This document shows positions 1-12,345 of a DNA stretch of 64,000 bases, piece by piece (the first letter of the stretch is position 1; every line of letters begins with the position of its first letter). Source of the stretch: Gymnopus androsaceus JB14 (Eukaryota; Basidiomycota; Agaricomycetes; Agaricales; Omphalotaceae). The stretch is from NCBI GenBank assembly GCA_009733575.1, contig ML769456.1, positions 124,001 to 188,000 of the forward strand. The letters run 5' to 3'. Under the pieces are notes generated by a model that was not told the origin of the DNA, searched no databases, and worked only from the letters and a program-made list of their open reading frames with translations. A program made the position numbers and the translations under genes.

Positions 1-3000
1 TCGACTCGGCAGATCCTTCCGGATTAAAACCAGAACACGTCGAAGGAGAGATCACTTTGGAAAACATCAAATTCAGCTACCCCTCTCGACCAGGTGTTAT
101 TGTTGTGAAAGACCTCTCGTTGAACTTCCGTGCTGGTAAAACTGCGGCACTTGTTGGAGCTTCTGGATCAGGAAAGTCCACCGTCATTTCTCTCGTTGAA
201 CGGTTCTACGATCCTCTTTCTGGTTCTGTCAAACTCGATGGGCGAGATATCAAAACCCTCAATCTTCAATGGTTGCGTTCGCAAATCGGTTTAGTGTCGC
301 AAGAGCCAACGCTGTTCGCCACTACCATCAAAGGGAACGTAGCCCATGGTCTTATCGGAACGAAGCACGAAAATGCTAGTGACGAGGAGAAATTTGCTTT
401 GATCAAGGAAGCGTGTATCAAGTCTAACGCCGATGGTTTCATCTCTAAGCTTCCACTTGGTTATGATACCCTGGTAGGCGAGCGAGGGTTCTTGCTTAGT
501 GGTGGTCAGAAGCAACGTATCGCTATCGCCCGTGCTATTGTTTCTGATCCTCGTATACTGCTACTTGACGAAGCTACTAGTGCGCTTGATACACAAAGCG
601 AAGGCGTTGTTCAGGATGCTTTAGATAAAGCTGCTGCAGGTAAGGGGGTTGGTTTTATTGTCAAGAAGACTATTAATATATGTTCAGGTCGAACGACCAT
701 AACAATTGCACACAGACTTTCGACGATCAAGGACGCAGACCTGATATATGTGATGGGAGAAGGAGTTGTTCTTGAAGAGGGCACCCACGATGAACTCATA
801 GCCAAAGGGGATGCCTATGCTCGACTTGTCCAATCTCAGAAACTTCGCGAGGCCGCTGAAATTACAGAAGCTGCCGAAGATGGAGAACCCTTGAACGAAA
901 AACCGGAGGATATCGAAAAGGCCGCGTTGGAAGAGATCCCTCTGGGACGTAAAAACACTGGCCGCTCTCTGGCCAGTGAGATTCTCGAACAGAAACAACA
1001 GGAAGGTTTGGTTGAGCGGACCGACTACGGAATCATTTACCTTTTCCGAAGAATGGGCAGAATAAACAGTGCCAGCTGGAGGAATTACTTGATTGGTGGA
1101 ATCTCTGCCATAATAACTGGATTGGTCTTTCCTGCATATGGTATCGTTTATGGTGCGTGCAGCCTTTCTATGGCTGTTACTTGTCGCTGACTTCGCATCC
1201 AACAGCCAAGGGTATCAATGGTTTCTCCGAACCTGATCGTCATACTGTTCGGATTGACGGAGATCGCAACGCCCTATGGTTTTTCCTTATCGCCATTGTC
1301 TCGTGCTTCGCCATTGGATTTCAGAATTATAATTTCGCCGCATCTGCTGCAACTCTAACCGCCAAACTTAGGACTCTGAGTTTCCGTGCTATTCTCAGAC
1401 AAGACAGTCGGTTATTTTACCGCTTTAATACCTACGACTCTCTGATGATTCCTTGTAGTTGAATTCTTTGACAGGGATGAAAACAATACTGGTGCATTGA
1501 CTTCTGAGCTTAGCGACAATCCACAGAAGGTCAATGGGTTAGCTGGAATCACTCTCGGGGCTCTTGTTCAAAGCGCTGCTACTCTTATTGGAGGAATGAT
1601 CGTGGGTCTCATCTTTGCATGGAAGCTTGGCCTTGTTGGCTTGGGTAGGCATATTTCCCCAACTAGGGTATGACTCTTGGGTTGATCCCTTTTCTCTCGC
1701 AGCTTGTACGCCGTTTTTGGTCACCACCGGTTATATCCGACTTGTAAGTTTTCAGTTTTATGTTATGCTAAACAACTGATCTCAACACCTACAATCAGCG
1801 TGTTGTTGTTCTGAAAGATCAAGCTAACAAAAAAGAGCATGCTGCTTCTGCGCAGCTCGCTTGTGAAGCTGCTGCGTCTATCCGTACTGTTGCCGCTTTG
1901 ACTCGTGAACAAGATTGTTGTGATCTCTACAGCAAGAGCTTGGAAGAGCCTTTGAGGAAGTCAAATAGATCTGCCATTTTCAGTAACGGTCTATATGCCA
2001 TTTCTGTAGGTTGCAAACACCCCTTTGCTTGTCTAATCTCTGAATTTTATTTCAAGCAATCTATGGTCTTCTTTGCGATTTCGCTCATCTTCTGGTACGG
2101 TTCGAGACTCGTGTCTTTCGGAGAGTTTAGCACTTTTGAATTCTTTGTTGGCCTCATGGTAAGTTAAGTCTTTCATTCGTTTTTTTTTCTTTTGCTAACT
2201 ATCGTGAACAGTGTAGCACTTTCAGCTCCATCCAAGCTGGGAATGTCTTCTCATTTGTGCCCGACATGTCCTCGGCTAAAGGTGCTGCAACCGACATCAT
2301 CAAGTTGTTGGACTCCGTTCCCGAAATCGACGCAGAATCGACTGAGGGAAAACGTATTGACCCGACTGAAGTTCGTGGGCAGATTCGCTTTGAAAATATA
2401 CATTTCAGATATCCCACCCGTCCTGGTGTTCGTGTCCTTCGAGACCTAAACCTCCAAATCGAACCCGGAACTTTCATTGCGCTTGTCGGACAATCTGGAT
2501 GCGGAAAGTCCTACTGTGTGAGTGTCCATTTTCTTTCTGCTTTTTGCTCGCTCACGTCTGTATACAGTATCCAAATGATCGAAAGGTTCTATGATCCTTT
2601 GGCTGGTCAGATATACGTGAGTTTGTAATGTTGGCTTTGATACGAAGCTTTCTCAAGTTTCATGTAGCTCGACGGCGAGAAAATCTCTGATCTCAATGTC
2701 ACTGACTATCGAAAAGCAATCGCACTGGTCTCTCAAGAGCCCACACTATATGCAGGAACAGTGCGCTTCAACATCTTGCTGGAGCCATCAAACCGACAAG
2801 TGAGGTCACCGAACAAGAGTTGGAGGACGCCTGTCGAAAGGCGAACATTCTCGAGTTCATTGAATCTTTGCCACAGTATGTGTCTTACTGTGTCTTACAT
2901 CTACTTCTGCACTGTTTACTCAACCGCATTTATCATTCTTTAGAGGATTTGATACCGAAGTCGGTGGCAAAGGTTCTCAACTCTCTGGTGGACAAAAGCG

Positions 3001-3523
3001 TAGGTTTTCCAAGTCGGTTGTTCTATTATAGTATGATTGACGTCCATTTTAGAACGTATTGCTATTGCTCGCGCTCTCTTGAGGAACCCCAAGGTTCTTC
3101 TGCTGGATGAGGCCACCTCCGCCCTCGATTCCAACTCGGAGAAAGTTGTCCAGGTAAGCGGGTTGATTACCTTGACAAGATCGGGTTTTAAAAGTCATTC
3201 AGGCCGCCCTAGACGAGGCTTCCAAGGGCAGGACTACAATTGCAATAGCTCACAGGTAAGTGTCGAATTTTGCTTTTTGTTAAAAAAAGAAGTTTTGAGC
3301 ACTGATTTTAATGTTCAACAGATTGTCGAGTATTCAGAACGCTGACCGAATGTAAGTTTCTCAGTCGTCATCCAAACCTAATATGTCTTATTAATCCTTT
3401 TTTTGCAGATACTTCATTAAAGAAGGCGCTGTCAGCGAAGCTGGAACTCACGACCAGCTCCTGGGTCTAAAGGGAGACTATTACGAATTCGTTCAGTTAC
3501 AAGCTCTCAGCAAGAGGGACTAG
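1..3523 (+). CDS. ABCB/MDR-type full ABC transporter, 5' end outside window
   Basis: This is the 3' part of a full-size ABC exporter: first nucleotide-binding domain, second membrane domain, second nucleotide-binding domain. The first domain shows Walker A (GASGSGKST), signature LSGGQKQR, Walker B ([12 protein letters not shown]) and the H-loop (TIAHRLST). The second shows QSGCGKS, a Q-loop in [22 protein letters not shown] and IAIAHRLSS. About ten short introns are needed; clear ones are 640-687, 1153-1205, 1407-1458, 1645-1702 and 1744-1798. The stop is at 3521-3523. Two lesions are visible. One base appears to be missing near 2780, where NILL must continue as GAIKPT. The exon junction just after the second Walker A (about 2511-2573) gives no clean frame. 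The family exports lipids, drugs or peptides such as mating pheromone; the substrate cannot be told. It may be a pseudogene or carry sequence errors. Confidence 0.88.
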
Positions 3524-4002
3524 ATTTATCGATTTCATCGCTTCGGTTTTCATGACGCAAAGGATGACATTAGGAGGACGGGACCGCTACAAGGTGGAAT
3601 AATTTCGGAGACTTTAGATGTCTCTATCATATGTATTGCGTATACCCTGCGCACACGCTACTCTATCTCCGACCTTCTACTCATCCCAACTTACTTCTCA
3701 GATGATTCACATTTCATACCATATATCACGACGTCTGGATCTATTTCGTACTTTCTTTTCTTGGTAGTAAGTAGTAATTTGTATGACTATATAAACATGC
3801 TTTACCGTTTAGCTGTTGACTCTCGAGAGTGAATGCAATGTCAAAGCATGACCGAGCGCGACGTTCCCTGCCCGGGTCCCTTCTTTCAAGACAAAGAACG
3901 GCCCGCGTGTACAATAATAACTCTGAGCGCATGAAAGCAGCTGATGCAGAGGCTCAAGTATAAAGGGTCATTCGTTTCGCCTCATGGACGCCCCACTGAG
4001 CC
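3524..4002. other. Intergenic region with GDSL copy 1 promoter
   Basis: This is the 3' flank of the transporter and the promoter of the first GDSL gene. A TATAAAG box lies at 3959-3965, 44 bases before the ATG at 4003. The part from about 3870 resembles the stretch before the second GDSL gene. No other gene is visible. Confidence 0.55.
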
Positions 4003-5454
4003 ATGCTATTCCTCAAGACTTTGCCATTTATCCAGCTTCTGGCAGCCAGCGCCGTCACTGCAAAGTCGAACGTTTGATTGGGACTCTACCAAATACGTCT
4101 ATGCATTCGGAGACTCTTATACTTTTGTACAAGGAACTCTAGGTTATCCAAACTTTAGGTGAACTCATCCAAGCCGATGGTTGCGACCGAACTTACCTGA
4201 TGTACTCAGTTTTATTGGAGATGTGCTGGATCTTGAATTCACTCCTCAGCAAATCTTTTCCGATCAAATTATTCCTAGGAATGCAGGGTGCTTTGTCTCG
4301 CCACAATACATGTAGCTGATGCGATTTCTCTGCTTCTAGACAAGCTCGGATGGTTCAAACTGGGTGCGTTCTGGTTTACGCTTCCTTCTAGTTGAGGTAC
4401 CTCTAATACTCACTATTCATCAGATAGAGTTCTTGACAGGCTGCTTTGGAGGTCTTCCATCGCAATGTAGTGAGAAACAGCTATATAACTTTGCGTTTGC
4501 TGGGTCCGATATATCTGCTGCCCTGTCAGTCTAAGCCATGGATACGTTAACGATGTATTGACAAAGGAATACTTGCAGACTCCCCCGACATCACAACTTC
4601 ACCACTTCACTGGTAGAGCAAGTGGCTCAATGGGCTACGTTCGCTTCGGACGTCCTCCCTCATCCTGAAGATGAGACGTTGACATTTTGGTGGATCGGAA
4701 TCAATGACACCGGCGATACGCTGAACAATGCATCGGTAAGACTCGAGCTAAGTACCACTTGAGTTAAATCTCACTTACGGTTCGTTCAAAGATCCCAGAT
4801 TTCGCTGCATTCTGGGAAACGGAGATGATCGCGTATTTCAATGCTGTAGTATGTCCACTATTACATCTTTTTATCAAAATCTTGGGGCTAAATTGTGGCA
4901 TATAGCAAATGGCTTTCGATAATGGACTCCAAAACCACGTATTTATCAACGTACCCCCAGAAGATCGTAGTCCTTCTTCACTTGGGGACGCAACGAACGC
5001 AGCCGAGCTGAAGGAGAATATCGCCTTGTTCAACGCTGCACTTTTGAACCATACTGCAGCATTTGCAGCGCAGAACCCCGGTGAGTATACCTTATGAGAC
5101 CTCTTGTCAATTCTGGACTCACTACTGCGACCAGACGCCAATGTAATGAACTTTGATTCAAATGCAGTCTTCAGTAATATCTTGAACAACCCGGCTGAGT
5201 TTGGATTTACGAATATTACAGGGCAAGTGAGCTTCGTCGTTCTCCTACTAATATTAACAGCCATGTTAGTTTTTTAACTTCTCCAGATGCGAGCAAAGAA
5301 GGATTCTTCTGGTATAGTGAGTCTTCTGAGTCTTTAAAGCTTCGCCCTGTGACGAGTCGCTGACAGCAATGTTGTAGATGATGGTCACCCAACCCAAGCT
5401 GTTCACAAATTAGTAGCGGAAGCTCTTCGGTCTCAATTGGAAGCTGCCGTGTAA
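4003..5454 (+). CDS. Secreted GDSL (SGNH) esterase, tandem copy 1
   Basis: The GDSL/SGNH hydrolase has block I AFGDSYTF (catalytic Ser), block III WWIGIND (Asn) and block V with NDGHPT (Asp and His). It resembles the CE16-type acetyl esterases that agarics secrete on plant polysaccharide; that substrate is inferred from family. Eight or nine short introns are needed. The start at 4003 encodes a hydrophobic leader (MLFLKTLPFIQLLAASA) and lies 44 bases after TATAAAG. An ATG at 3944 is in frame with the mature protein but lies upstream of that TATA box, so it is unlikely. From 4003 the frame breaks: one extra A near 4069 separates the leader from FDWDSTKY. This is either a sequence error or a real lesion. 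The stop is at 5452-5454. Confidence 0.83.
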
Positions 5455-5849
5455 CTGTTATGGCTAACAACTTTACTGCACGAGATGGAAAGAATTCTGG
5501 CATGTAAGTATTATTTACTATCAAGTTTGTTGTCGAGGCCTAAATATGCTACGCTAAAGATAATTCAGAAGAGTGGATGATCAAAGCACGCTTTAGGAAG
5601 AAGAAAGAATAAAAACCAGGGCAGCAGGCGGCAGCACGACATGAGCGTTTCCGGTTTATAATTAGTGAGAGTATTCTCCGAATACATGACCTTCTCTCTT
5701 CGTTGCCTTCGATCCGGTCTCCCTTTCAAGACGACGAGCGGTCCGCGCATATAATGATACAACTCTGCATCAGCTGCTTTCATGTCTTTGCTCAGAGGCT
5801 CAAGTATAAAATGTCAGTTTGTTTCGCCTCATGGACGCCCCACTGAGCC
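5455..5849. other. Intergenic region with GDSL copy 2 promoter
   Basis: This spacer lies between the tandem esterases. The right half is homologous to the promoter of copy 1. A TATAAAA box is at 5805-5811, 45 bases before the ATG at 5850. No gene is seen. Confidence 0.6.
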
Positions 5850-7326
5850 ATGCTATCCCTTAAGATTCTGCCATTTATTCAGCTTCTGACAGTCAGTGCC
5901 AGTCGCTGCAAAGCCGACGTTTGATTGGGACTCTACCAGATATGTCTATGCATTCGGAGACTCTTATACTTTTGTACAAGGAACTTTAGGTTTCCCAACC
6001 TTCAGGTGAAAAATGGCCCAAGTATTCTGTCATATTCAAGCTTACTTTGTATGCTCAGTTTCATTGGAGATGTGCTAGACCTTGCGTTCACTCCTCAACA
6101 AATCTTTTCCGATAAAATTGTTCCTAGGAATGTCGGTACTTCGTCTCGCCGAAAAAAAGTATTTGTAAGTAGCTGATGCGATTTCTCTACTTCTAGACGA
6201 GCTCCGATGGTGCAAATTGGGTATGTCAAAGTTCTGTTTTACGCTTGGGTACCTCTGATACTCATGATTCCTCAGATAGAATTCTTGACAGGCTGCTTTG
6301 GAGGACTTCCATCGGAATGCAGTGAGAAACAGCTATGGAACTTTGCGTTTGCTGGCGCCGATATATCTGCTGACCTGTCAGTCTAAGTAGTACATGATCG
6401 ATGCACTGACCAAGAAAACATTACTTACAGCCTCCCCCGGCACCATAATTTCACGACTTCTCTGGTAGAGCAAGTAGCCCAATGGGCTACGTACGCTTCG
6501 GACGTCCTCCCTCATCCTGAAGATGAGACGTTGACATTTTGGTGGATTGGCGTCAACGACGTGGGCGACTCACTGAACAATGCGTCGGTAAGATTCACAG
6601 CTTAGTATTACAGAAAGAACACTAGCAATCTCATTATCGTTCGCTCGAAGATCCTAGATATCGCTGCATTCTGGGAAATGGAGATGATCTCGTATTTCAA
6701 TGCTGTGGTATGTACTATGCTCCTAGTACGTGTTGAAATCTTAAGGCTAAATCGGCGTTATATACTATAGCAAATGGCTTTCGATAACGGACTCAAAAAC
6801 CACGTATTTATCAACGTCCCTCCAGAAGACCGTAATCCTTCTTACATTGGGAACGTAACCGAGGCGGCGGAACTGAAGGGGAATATCGCCTTGTTCAACG
6901 ATGCGCTTTTGAACCATAGTGCAGCATTCGTATCACAGAACCCCGGTGAGTACACTTACTATGAGATCTCTGATCAATTCCTGGCTCACCGAGTACTGCG
7001 ACCAGACGCCAATGTGATGAACTTTGATTCAAATGTAGTCTTCAGTGATATCCTGGACAATGCGGCCGAGTTTGGATTTACGAATATCACAGGGTGAGTG
7101 AGCTTCGTCGTTAAGAGCGACCTTGTCTAATAATATCCGCGTTATATAAAGTTTTTGTACTTGTCCGGAGGCGAGCAAAGAAGGATACTTCTGGTATGGT
7201 GAGTCCTGCAAACCTTTCTTCCCTTTGTGATGAATCACTGACAGTAATGTCGCAGATGATGGTCACCCAACCGAAGCTGTTCATAAATTAGTAGCGGAAG
7301 CTCTTCGGTCTCAACTAGAACTATAG
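5850..7326 (+). CDS. Secreted GDSL (SGNH) esterase, tandem copy 2
   Basis: This is a close paralogue of the upstream esterase with the same exon layout. It shows the GDS serine block after FDWDSTRYVY, WWIGVND, and YDDGHPTEAVH near the C-terminus, ending at the stop 7324-7326. The start at 5850 follows TATAAAA by 45 bases and encodes a leader (MLSLKILPFIQLL). The leader and mature frames are separated by one extra A near 5902 (GCCAGTCGC where GCCGTCGC would be open), at a different place from the break in copy 1. No open upstream start exists in the mature frame because a TGA blocks it. Either both paralogues broke independently in the same short region, or both breaks are base-calling errors. 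Confidence 0.82.
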
Positions 7327-7589
7327 TATAACTACCAACCAAAGGCAAATGCACGAAATGAAAAAAAAAAATCCATGTATTATTTACTATCCTTTGCTGC
7401 ATAAACATGTTGCGTTAAAGAGAATTCAGAGGGAACAAAGGAGTGGATGAGCGTGGAACACGCTTTAATCGTGAAAATCAAAAATCAAAAGAAAAAAAAA
7501 GAATAATGACAGTCTATAACACACTCAAAGACCAGAACGATATAAAACAAAGAAGCAGGTATGTAAATAAGAAACGGTCAGCAGTAGTA

Positions 7590-8871
7590 TTAAAAGAATA
7601 GATACGTCATTATAAACACCCCCAAGGAGACAATCACTACAACCTGGAGAGGAACACCTTCCTGCGGCATGGGTGCTTCCGAAATCATAGTACCGACATC
7701 ACTGGGAGCAATGGTGTCATCGTCTGAGAATCTCCTTGTTCGTTTCCTGAGTTCTGGGGGAGGTGATGCAGCTGCTAACAGAGCTCTAAGTCTCTCGATC
7801 TCTGCTCGAGCAAGCATGAGGTCTTCAGAGAGATCTGGTGGAGGCGCAGCTGCAACCGGAGCAGGAGAAGATTCTGGAATGATGGCAGCAGCGACAGGGA
7901 TCGGAACGGGAGCCGGCGCCGGAGCAGGACGAACTGGCTCGTCGAGGACAGTTTCGAGAGTAGCTTCTGGAGGAGGTGGCAATGTCTCCGGAGGTTGGAC
8001 AAAGACAGAGACGGGAGGAATGGGTGCCTGAGTCTCAGGAGCGTCATGATGTTCTTCATCTTCCTGGAGTTGTAATGCATTACTTTGCTCTCCGAAATCA
8101 GGCATTTCATTTTCGTTGGCCGCTGGATGCTGGCGAACGGTATCGAACTGCCGCTGTAATCCAATAAGAATTCAAAATTTTTGACAAGCTGTCGCACACA
8201 TACCGAGTCAGGCATTAAGGAGCTCTGATTGGCCATATTCTCGTCCTCTTCTTCCAGAAGCTGGCCTTCTGGAGGCAAATACACGACCTTCAGTTTCAAC
8301 TGGTGAACCTTGTTGGCTTCGTCCGTATTTCCCTCTGGAACAGTCCACTATAGTGATATGAGTATTGCGTCAACGAAATAATAAAAGAAACGCACGATTT
8401 CCTGCAGGGACTTCTGATCCTTTTCCGGGGTTATAAGAATGCTCTGGATCAAGAACTTGTCTTTGCACTTTGCGTTCAACGGAGGCTCTTCCTTGAGAGG
8501 CTGAAGCATCACTGCGGAATGGCTTAGCGACGTCCCACATAGAAAAGAACCAAATGACGCACCAGAAACTTCAACGCTTGTACCCGGTTCTATCCTGCCC
8601 GAATTTGGTCGTACACAGTACAACTGTGATGAATAATAGTCAGAATAATTGAAGCAGAATAATTTGAAGCTAGTCAAGACCTTCGGAGCGGTAGTTTTAA
8701 CTTTGAATGCTACGGGTTGAGCATGGGGATTAGATATCGTCAGCGACTTTTTCACAAGGCTGGTAAGTGGACCTGGGCTCAAAGGTTATCGGTGCTTCTT
8801 TCCAGGAGTTTTTTTTGTGGAGACGTACGATTAAATCCGAGAGAATTGCTGGGATTTAGATATACAGACAT
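7590..8871 (-). CDS. SCS2: VAP/Scs2-type MSP-domain ER membrane protein
   Basis: This is a VAMP-associated protein, a tail-anchored ER protein that binds FFAT motifs at membrane contact sites. Exon 1 starts at 8871 (MSVYLNPSNSLGFN) and splices through an acceptor near 8774 into RPLTSLVKKSLTISN. The MSP signature QPVAFKVKTTAPK follows, then YCVRPNSGRIEPG and KDKFLIQS. Then come an acidic, Pro/Ala-rich linker, a short helix (LMLARAEIERLRALL) and a C-terminal membrane anchor (VVVIVSLGVFIMTYLFF). The stop complement is at 7590-7592. About five small introns interrupt it. Length and domain order are normal for fungal VAPs. The long low-complexity linker is the variable part. No lesions were seen. 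Confidence 0.93.
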
Positions 8872-10615
8872 CTTGGAGGAGGAAGAAGTAAAGAACAAGC
8901 CGTGCGTGGCTACATAAGCGCCCGTTTCAAATAAATTTATGTCTCACTTCCTCATGCCTAATGCGTGTTTATAAATGAAAGACCACTCAAAAAGAGCACC
9001 TCTGGTGATGTCCATTCGTCATTCGGAGTATCAAATATGGTTACAGATAAGAGATCTGTAGCAAAAAGGTTCATTTGGTTCTTGGTCTACGTTCCCTCTA
9101 TGCCCTCAAGCTCCGGCACTTGGCTTTTGATCCTTCTTCTGCATGCTGAATTTCAATTGCCAGCATCTCGCGATGTCTAATCTCCAAAGGTAGAACGTAT
9201 CGACAGAATAGAGGCATCGAATATGCTGCCATGTCACGGCGACATTCAGAATGTTGTCGGCGAAAGCAAGGTACCAGATGAAAGCGCAGCAAGCTTTGCC
9301 CGTCATGCATCATGACTGGAGTCTGGAGGACATGGCGATACGATGATTCAGGCTGCTCAGACTTGAGCCTCGATTGACGTGAATCATGATCATGGTCTTC
9401 CATCAACTGCATTGGTGTGCGCTCGTTCAGTCTCGCACAAATGATACAGGCGCATAGCATGCTGGCGAACGCGGACAATGGCTAACAGCAGATTCAAAGG
9501 TCCTCTCCACACTGCCATTGCGTTAGCATGCTAAACCTTTGAATCCAGCTTCCTTGACATTGACCACCCTAACCCTCGTGTCGAGCTCCATGATCCTTGC
9601 TATACCTCATACTCGTCATTGCCTTTTAGATATGTTTCTCCGTCGCCACGACCGAAACAGCTTGATTCATTCCCAGATACTACAACGGCTGTGACGGCGA
9701 AGGAGCTGACGGTGTGTTTGGCTCCCGATTGTTCAAATCGCTGTTCTTCTTGAACTTTAAAGGCACTACTCTGGAATCGGCGATGAATTGCCCATTCATG
9801 CCAAGTTGACGTTGTGCAGAGCGAGTATTCCTATTGGTTTTTTATTTATTTCATTACTCTATTTGTGTCCTGCTACAGGCCAACCTCACCTTCTGCTTGA
9901 AACGTACCACCACTAGAAAGATATATTATGCTCATGGAACGCGAGCTCGATGCTAACAATGAGAGCTGATGGTTTTGTTGTTTCTGGTTGTATCAGCTTC
10001 AAAGGATCTATCATATCATATCAGCTCCCCAAATGGAGTTTTACGGTGTTGACTAAAAAGAGACGAAAGGAAACGCTTTGACCGACTAACCCAGAATAAC
10101 CTAGAACATGTAGTACTTATCAACGGCAAGAACCCCGAAATTCTGTATTTTCCTTTGATTTTTTTTTTTTTTTTGAATCCCTTCGTGTCACTCTTTTCAT
10201 TCACCCACGAATACATCCGGCAATGGCGAGGAGATAATTCCTTATCGATCTTGACAGCAGGGCTCAAGAAATTGTTGAATTTTGGGTCATTGTGAAGGAT
10301 GCTCAAATCGTCAAGAAGATCGTATAGTTATCTCTGTTCAGGAGGAGCATCCTACGCTTAACAGATGATAGGAATTGCTCAGACTCACCCCGTTCCAGCT
10401 GTTCATGCTAGATTCCTCAGGAAGATAAGAGTCTCTAGGCGTTCAGTGATGAGAGCACTAACGATTCGTCTGCAATCGAGTCTTAGCCAAATCCCAAATG
10501 CAGTCGTCTCGGCAAGTTACCATCACCCCAAAATGGCTCATAGAGTAATATATGAAATAACAAGGAAAGTTTCAAGTACACTATTATACACATAGATAAA
10601 TTATATCGTCGTTCA
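8872..10615. other. Intergenic region, no gene recognised
   Basis: About 1.7 kb lies between two leftward genes. Short ORFs on both strands (for example 9098-9478 minus) show no domain and no plausible splice continuation. There is a T-tract near 10160. The stretch 9600-9800 reads like decayed coding sequence but I could not assign it. Confidence 0.4.
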
Positions 10616-12254
10616 TTACAGGTAGAATTTGGTTTGGAAATATTTGGGATGTCGGTATTCTGGAGTACCAAAGCGGGGATGTCTCGTAGGAGGTATGAAA
10701 CAGAGTATCCCACCAGCATCACGTCCTTCAATAGAACGCAAAACGTGCGCATTAATCCATCCCATAATAGTCCAATACCCATCATACTCCCCCAGGCCTT
10801 CGAAGCCATCTTCTTCGATGTAAAATGCCTCAATGGAGGGTATGCATTTTGCAATCCGGGCTGCATGCCAAATCATCGCAGCCTCTGTTGCTGCAGGCCC
10901 ATGTTTTTCGTCCCCTCCGAGTGAAGGGCGATGGGTTTCGACTACACAGTTGCCCTTCAACCTGACGTCCTCCACCGCACTCGGCCTACGACAGTCACAG
11001 TGCAGATCTGTGAAAGTGTGGAGCAGGCTCACTACTTGGAGCGAAGAAAAGCGAGAAAGTGAGGTGATGAGACCGTCCTAAGTATTATACTTGATTAGTA
11101 ACGCAGAATAGCAGAGATTTTGAAAGACGCACAACTGGGGTGCATCCATGCTCAATAGTCAATGTAGAGATATAAGGAAATCGGGAATGCGCAAGATACA
11201 TGACGCGGTCCGACCACTTCACTATCCACAAAAACAGGCCAGTGAACGTGCCAGTGACGATAAGGTGATGCTGAATTTGGGGTTCGAGTAACTGAAAAAC
11301 CTTTGATATCCATGCATTCAGTGAGTTCCTCTCGACGCAGGTCTTCAAGAAACGGGAGGAGAAATTCAATGGTATCATTGTGTTTGAAATATTCTCTACG
11401 ATAATTCGTGAACCTGATTTTTTGCAGTTGTGGATGTGCGTTAGTGAATTCGGAGAGCCACGGTAGGACAATAAGGGACGCGCCCATTATTATCTCGAGT
11501 TCACAGAGACCGCGGAAATTCCGATTGCCAAAAGATCCATCCAGGACTGTCGGGCTTGTGATAAGCTGTCTGACTTGCATGCCTAGGGCAAGATGCGAGT
11601 CAAGCACTTTATTGTTGCCATTGGTAGATCTTGGCGCAACCAAGAACAACATTGGTCAAGTCTGAGGAGCCCGACTCCATGCAGAACATTGACCCAATAA
11701 AGGTTGTAGTGGGGTTGTGTTGTATGGCATCATGTAGCGGATCAACACCAACTGCATCCAGGAAGAGTTGTGAAAGGTTTTGAAGGTGAGGAAAAAGTTG
11801 CGGAATAATGTCGATTTCTTTCTTGGGTTCACCACCAATAACAAGCGTGCTGGGCTTATTCATCAGCATCGCGAGGTAGGGAAATGGATTAGATAGCACA
11901 CCGAATAGAATCTGCAAAGTGTTCATTGGCAGCACACCGGTCTCTGAGTTTTTCCAGATCTCCTTCGCGTCGTATCGCAATATAGGCGAAGAGAAAGGGC
12001 AAGGAGATTCGACGAAATTGGCAGCTGGTCATAGACAAGGAGATGATTTCATTCGCTGCACATTTATCACGAAATCTGAAGAACTGGAGCTGGCGCTCTA
12101 AGAATTCGGGATTATGGGCAAGATATTGGACAACTTGGTGAGCTTCAGGTAAGAACCCCAACATGGTGGTTTGAGAAAAAGTGAGTGAAAAAAGTAAGTG
12201 CGCTGTGTCGGACAAACTGAGTTCCGCCCGCCAGCATCTCGTGACTAAATTCAA
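10616..12254 (-). CDS. F-box-like/LRR-type protein, gene model uncertain
   Basis: Leftward ORF pieces join into one protein typical of the expanded agaric F-box families. An N-terminal region has FRRISLPFLFAYI, which follows the F-box in this family. A leucine-rich middle follows (PHLQNLSQLFLDAVGVD; RGLCELEIIMGASLIVLPWL). The tail ends KYFQTKFYL at the stop 10616-10618. At least three frame changes (about 11640, 11085 and 11890) must be introns or lesions. The upstream end is unclear: ORFs reach 12254 or 12345. No standard F-box sequence is unambiguous, so the family call rests on overall pattern. The expected role is an SCF ubiquitin-ligase adaptor or a drifted paralogue. Confidence 0.55.
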
Positions 12255-12345
12255 TTCGTCTGACCCTGCGCGAGATGCTAATGGTGTTCTTCCGTCCCAT
12301 GTCCGAGGAGCTCCCTCTGAGTCTGAGGAGCTGAGGAAGCTTCAA

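Larger units (their letters stand above)
3870..7326 (+). repeat. Tandem duplication of a GDSL esterase gene
   Basis: The block from about 3870 to 5454 recurs at about 5720 to 7326 in the same orientation, including promoter, 5' leader, exon order and intron positions. Exons are much more alike than introns, which suggests selection on the protein after duplication. The promoters differ by a small inversion: the 19 bases at 3929-3947 appear as their reverse complement at 5767-5784. Confidence 0.85.

Noticed and set aside
3944..4162. 72-codon ORF in frame with the GDSL domain, starting at 3944
   Set aside because: Its ATG lies upstream of the TATA box at 3959-3965, and its head is not a signal peptide; copy 2 has no counterpart.
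9098..9478. 126-codon minus-strand ORF
   Set aside because: No domain, no spliced continuation and no conserved motif.
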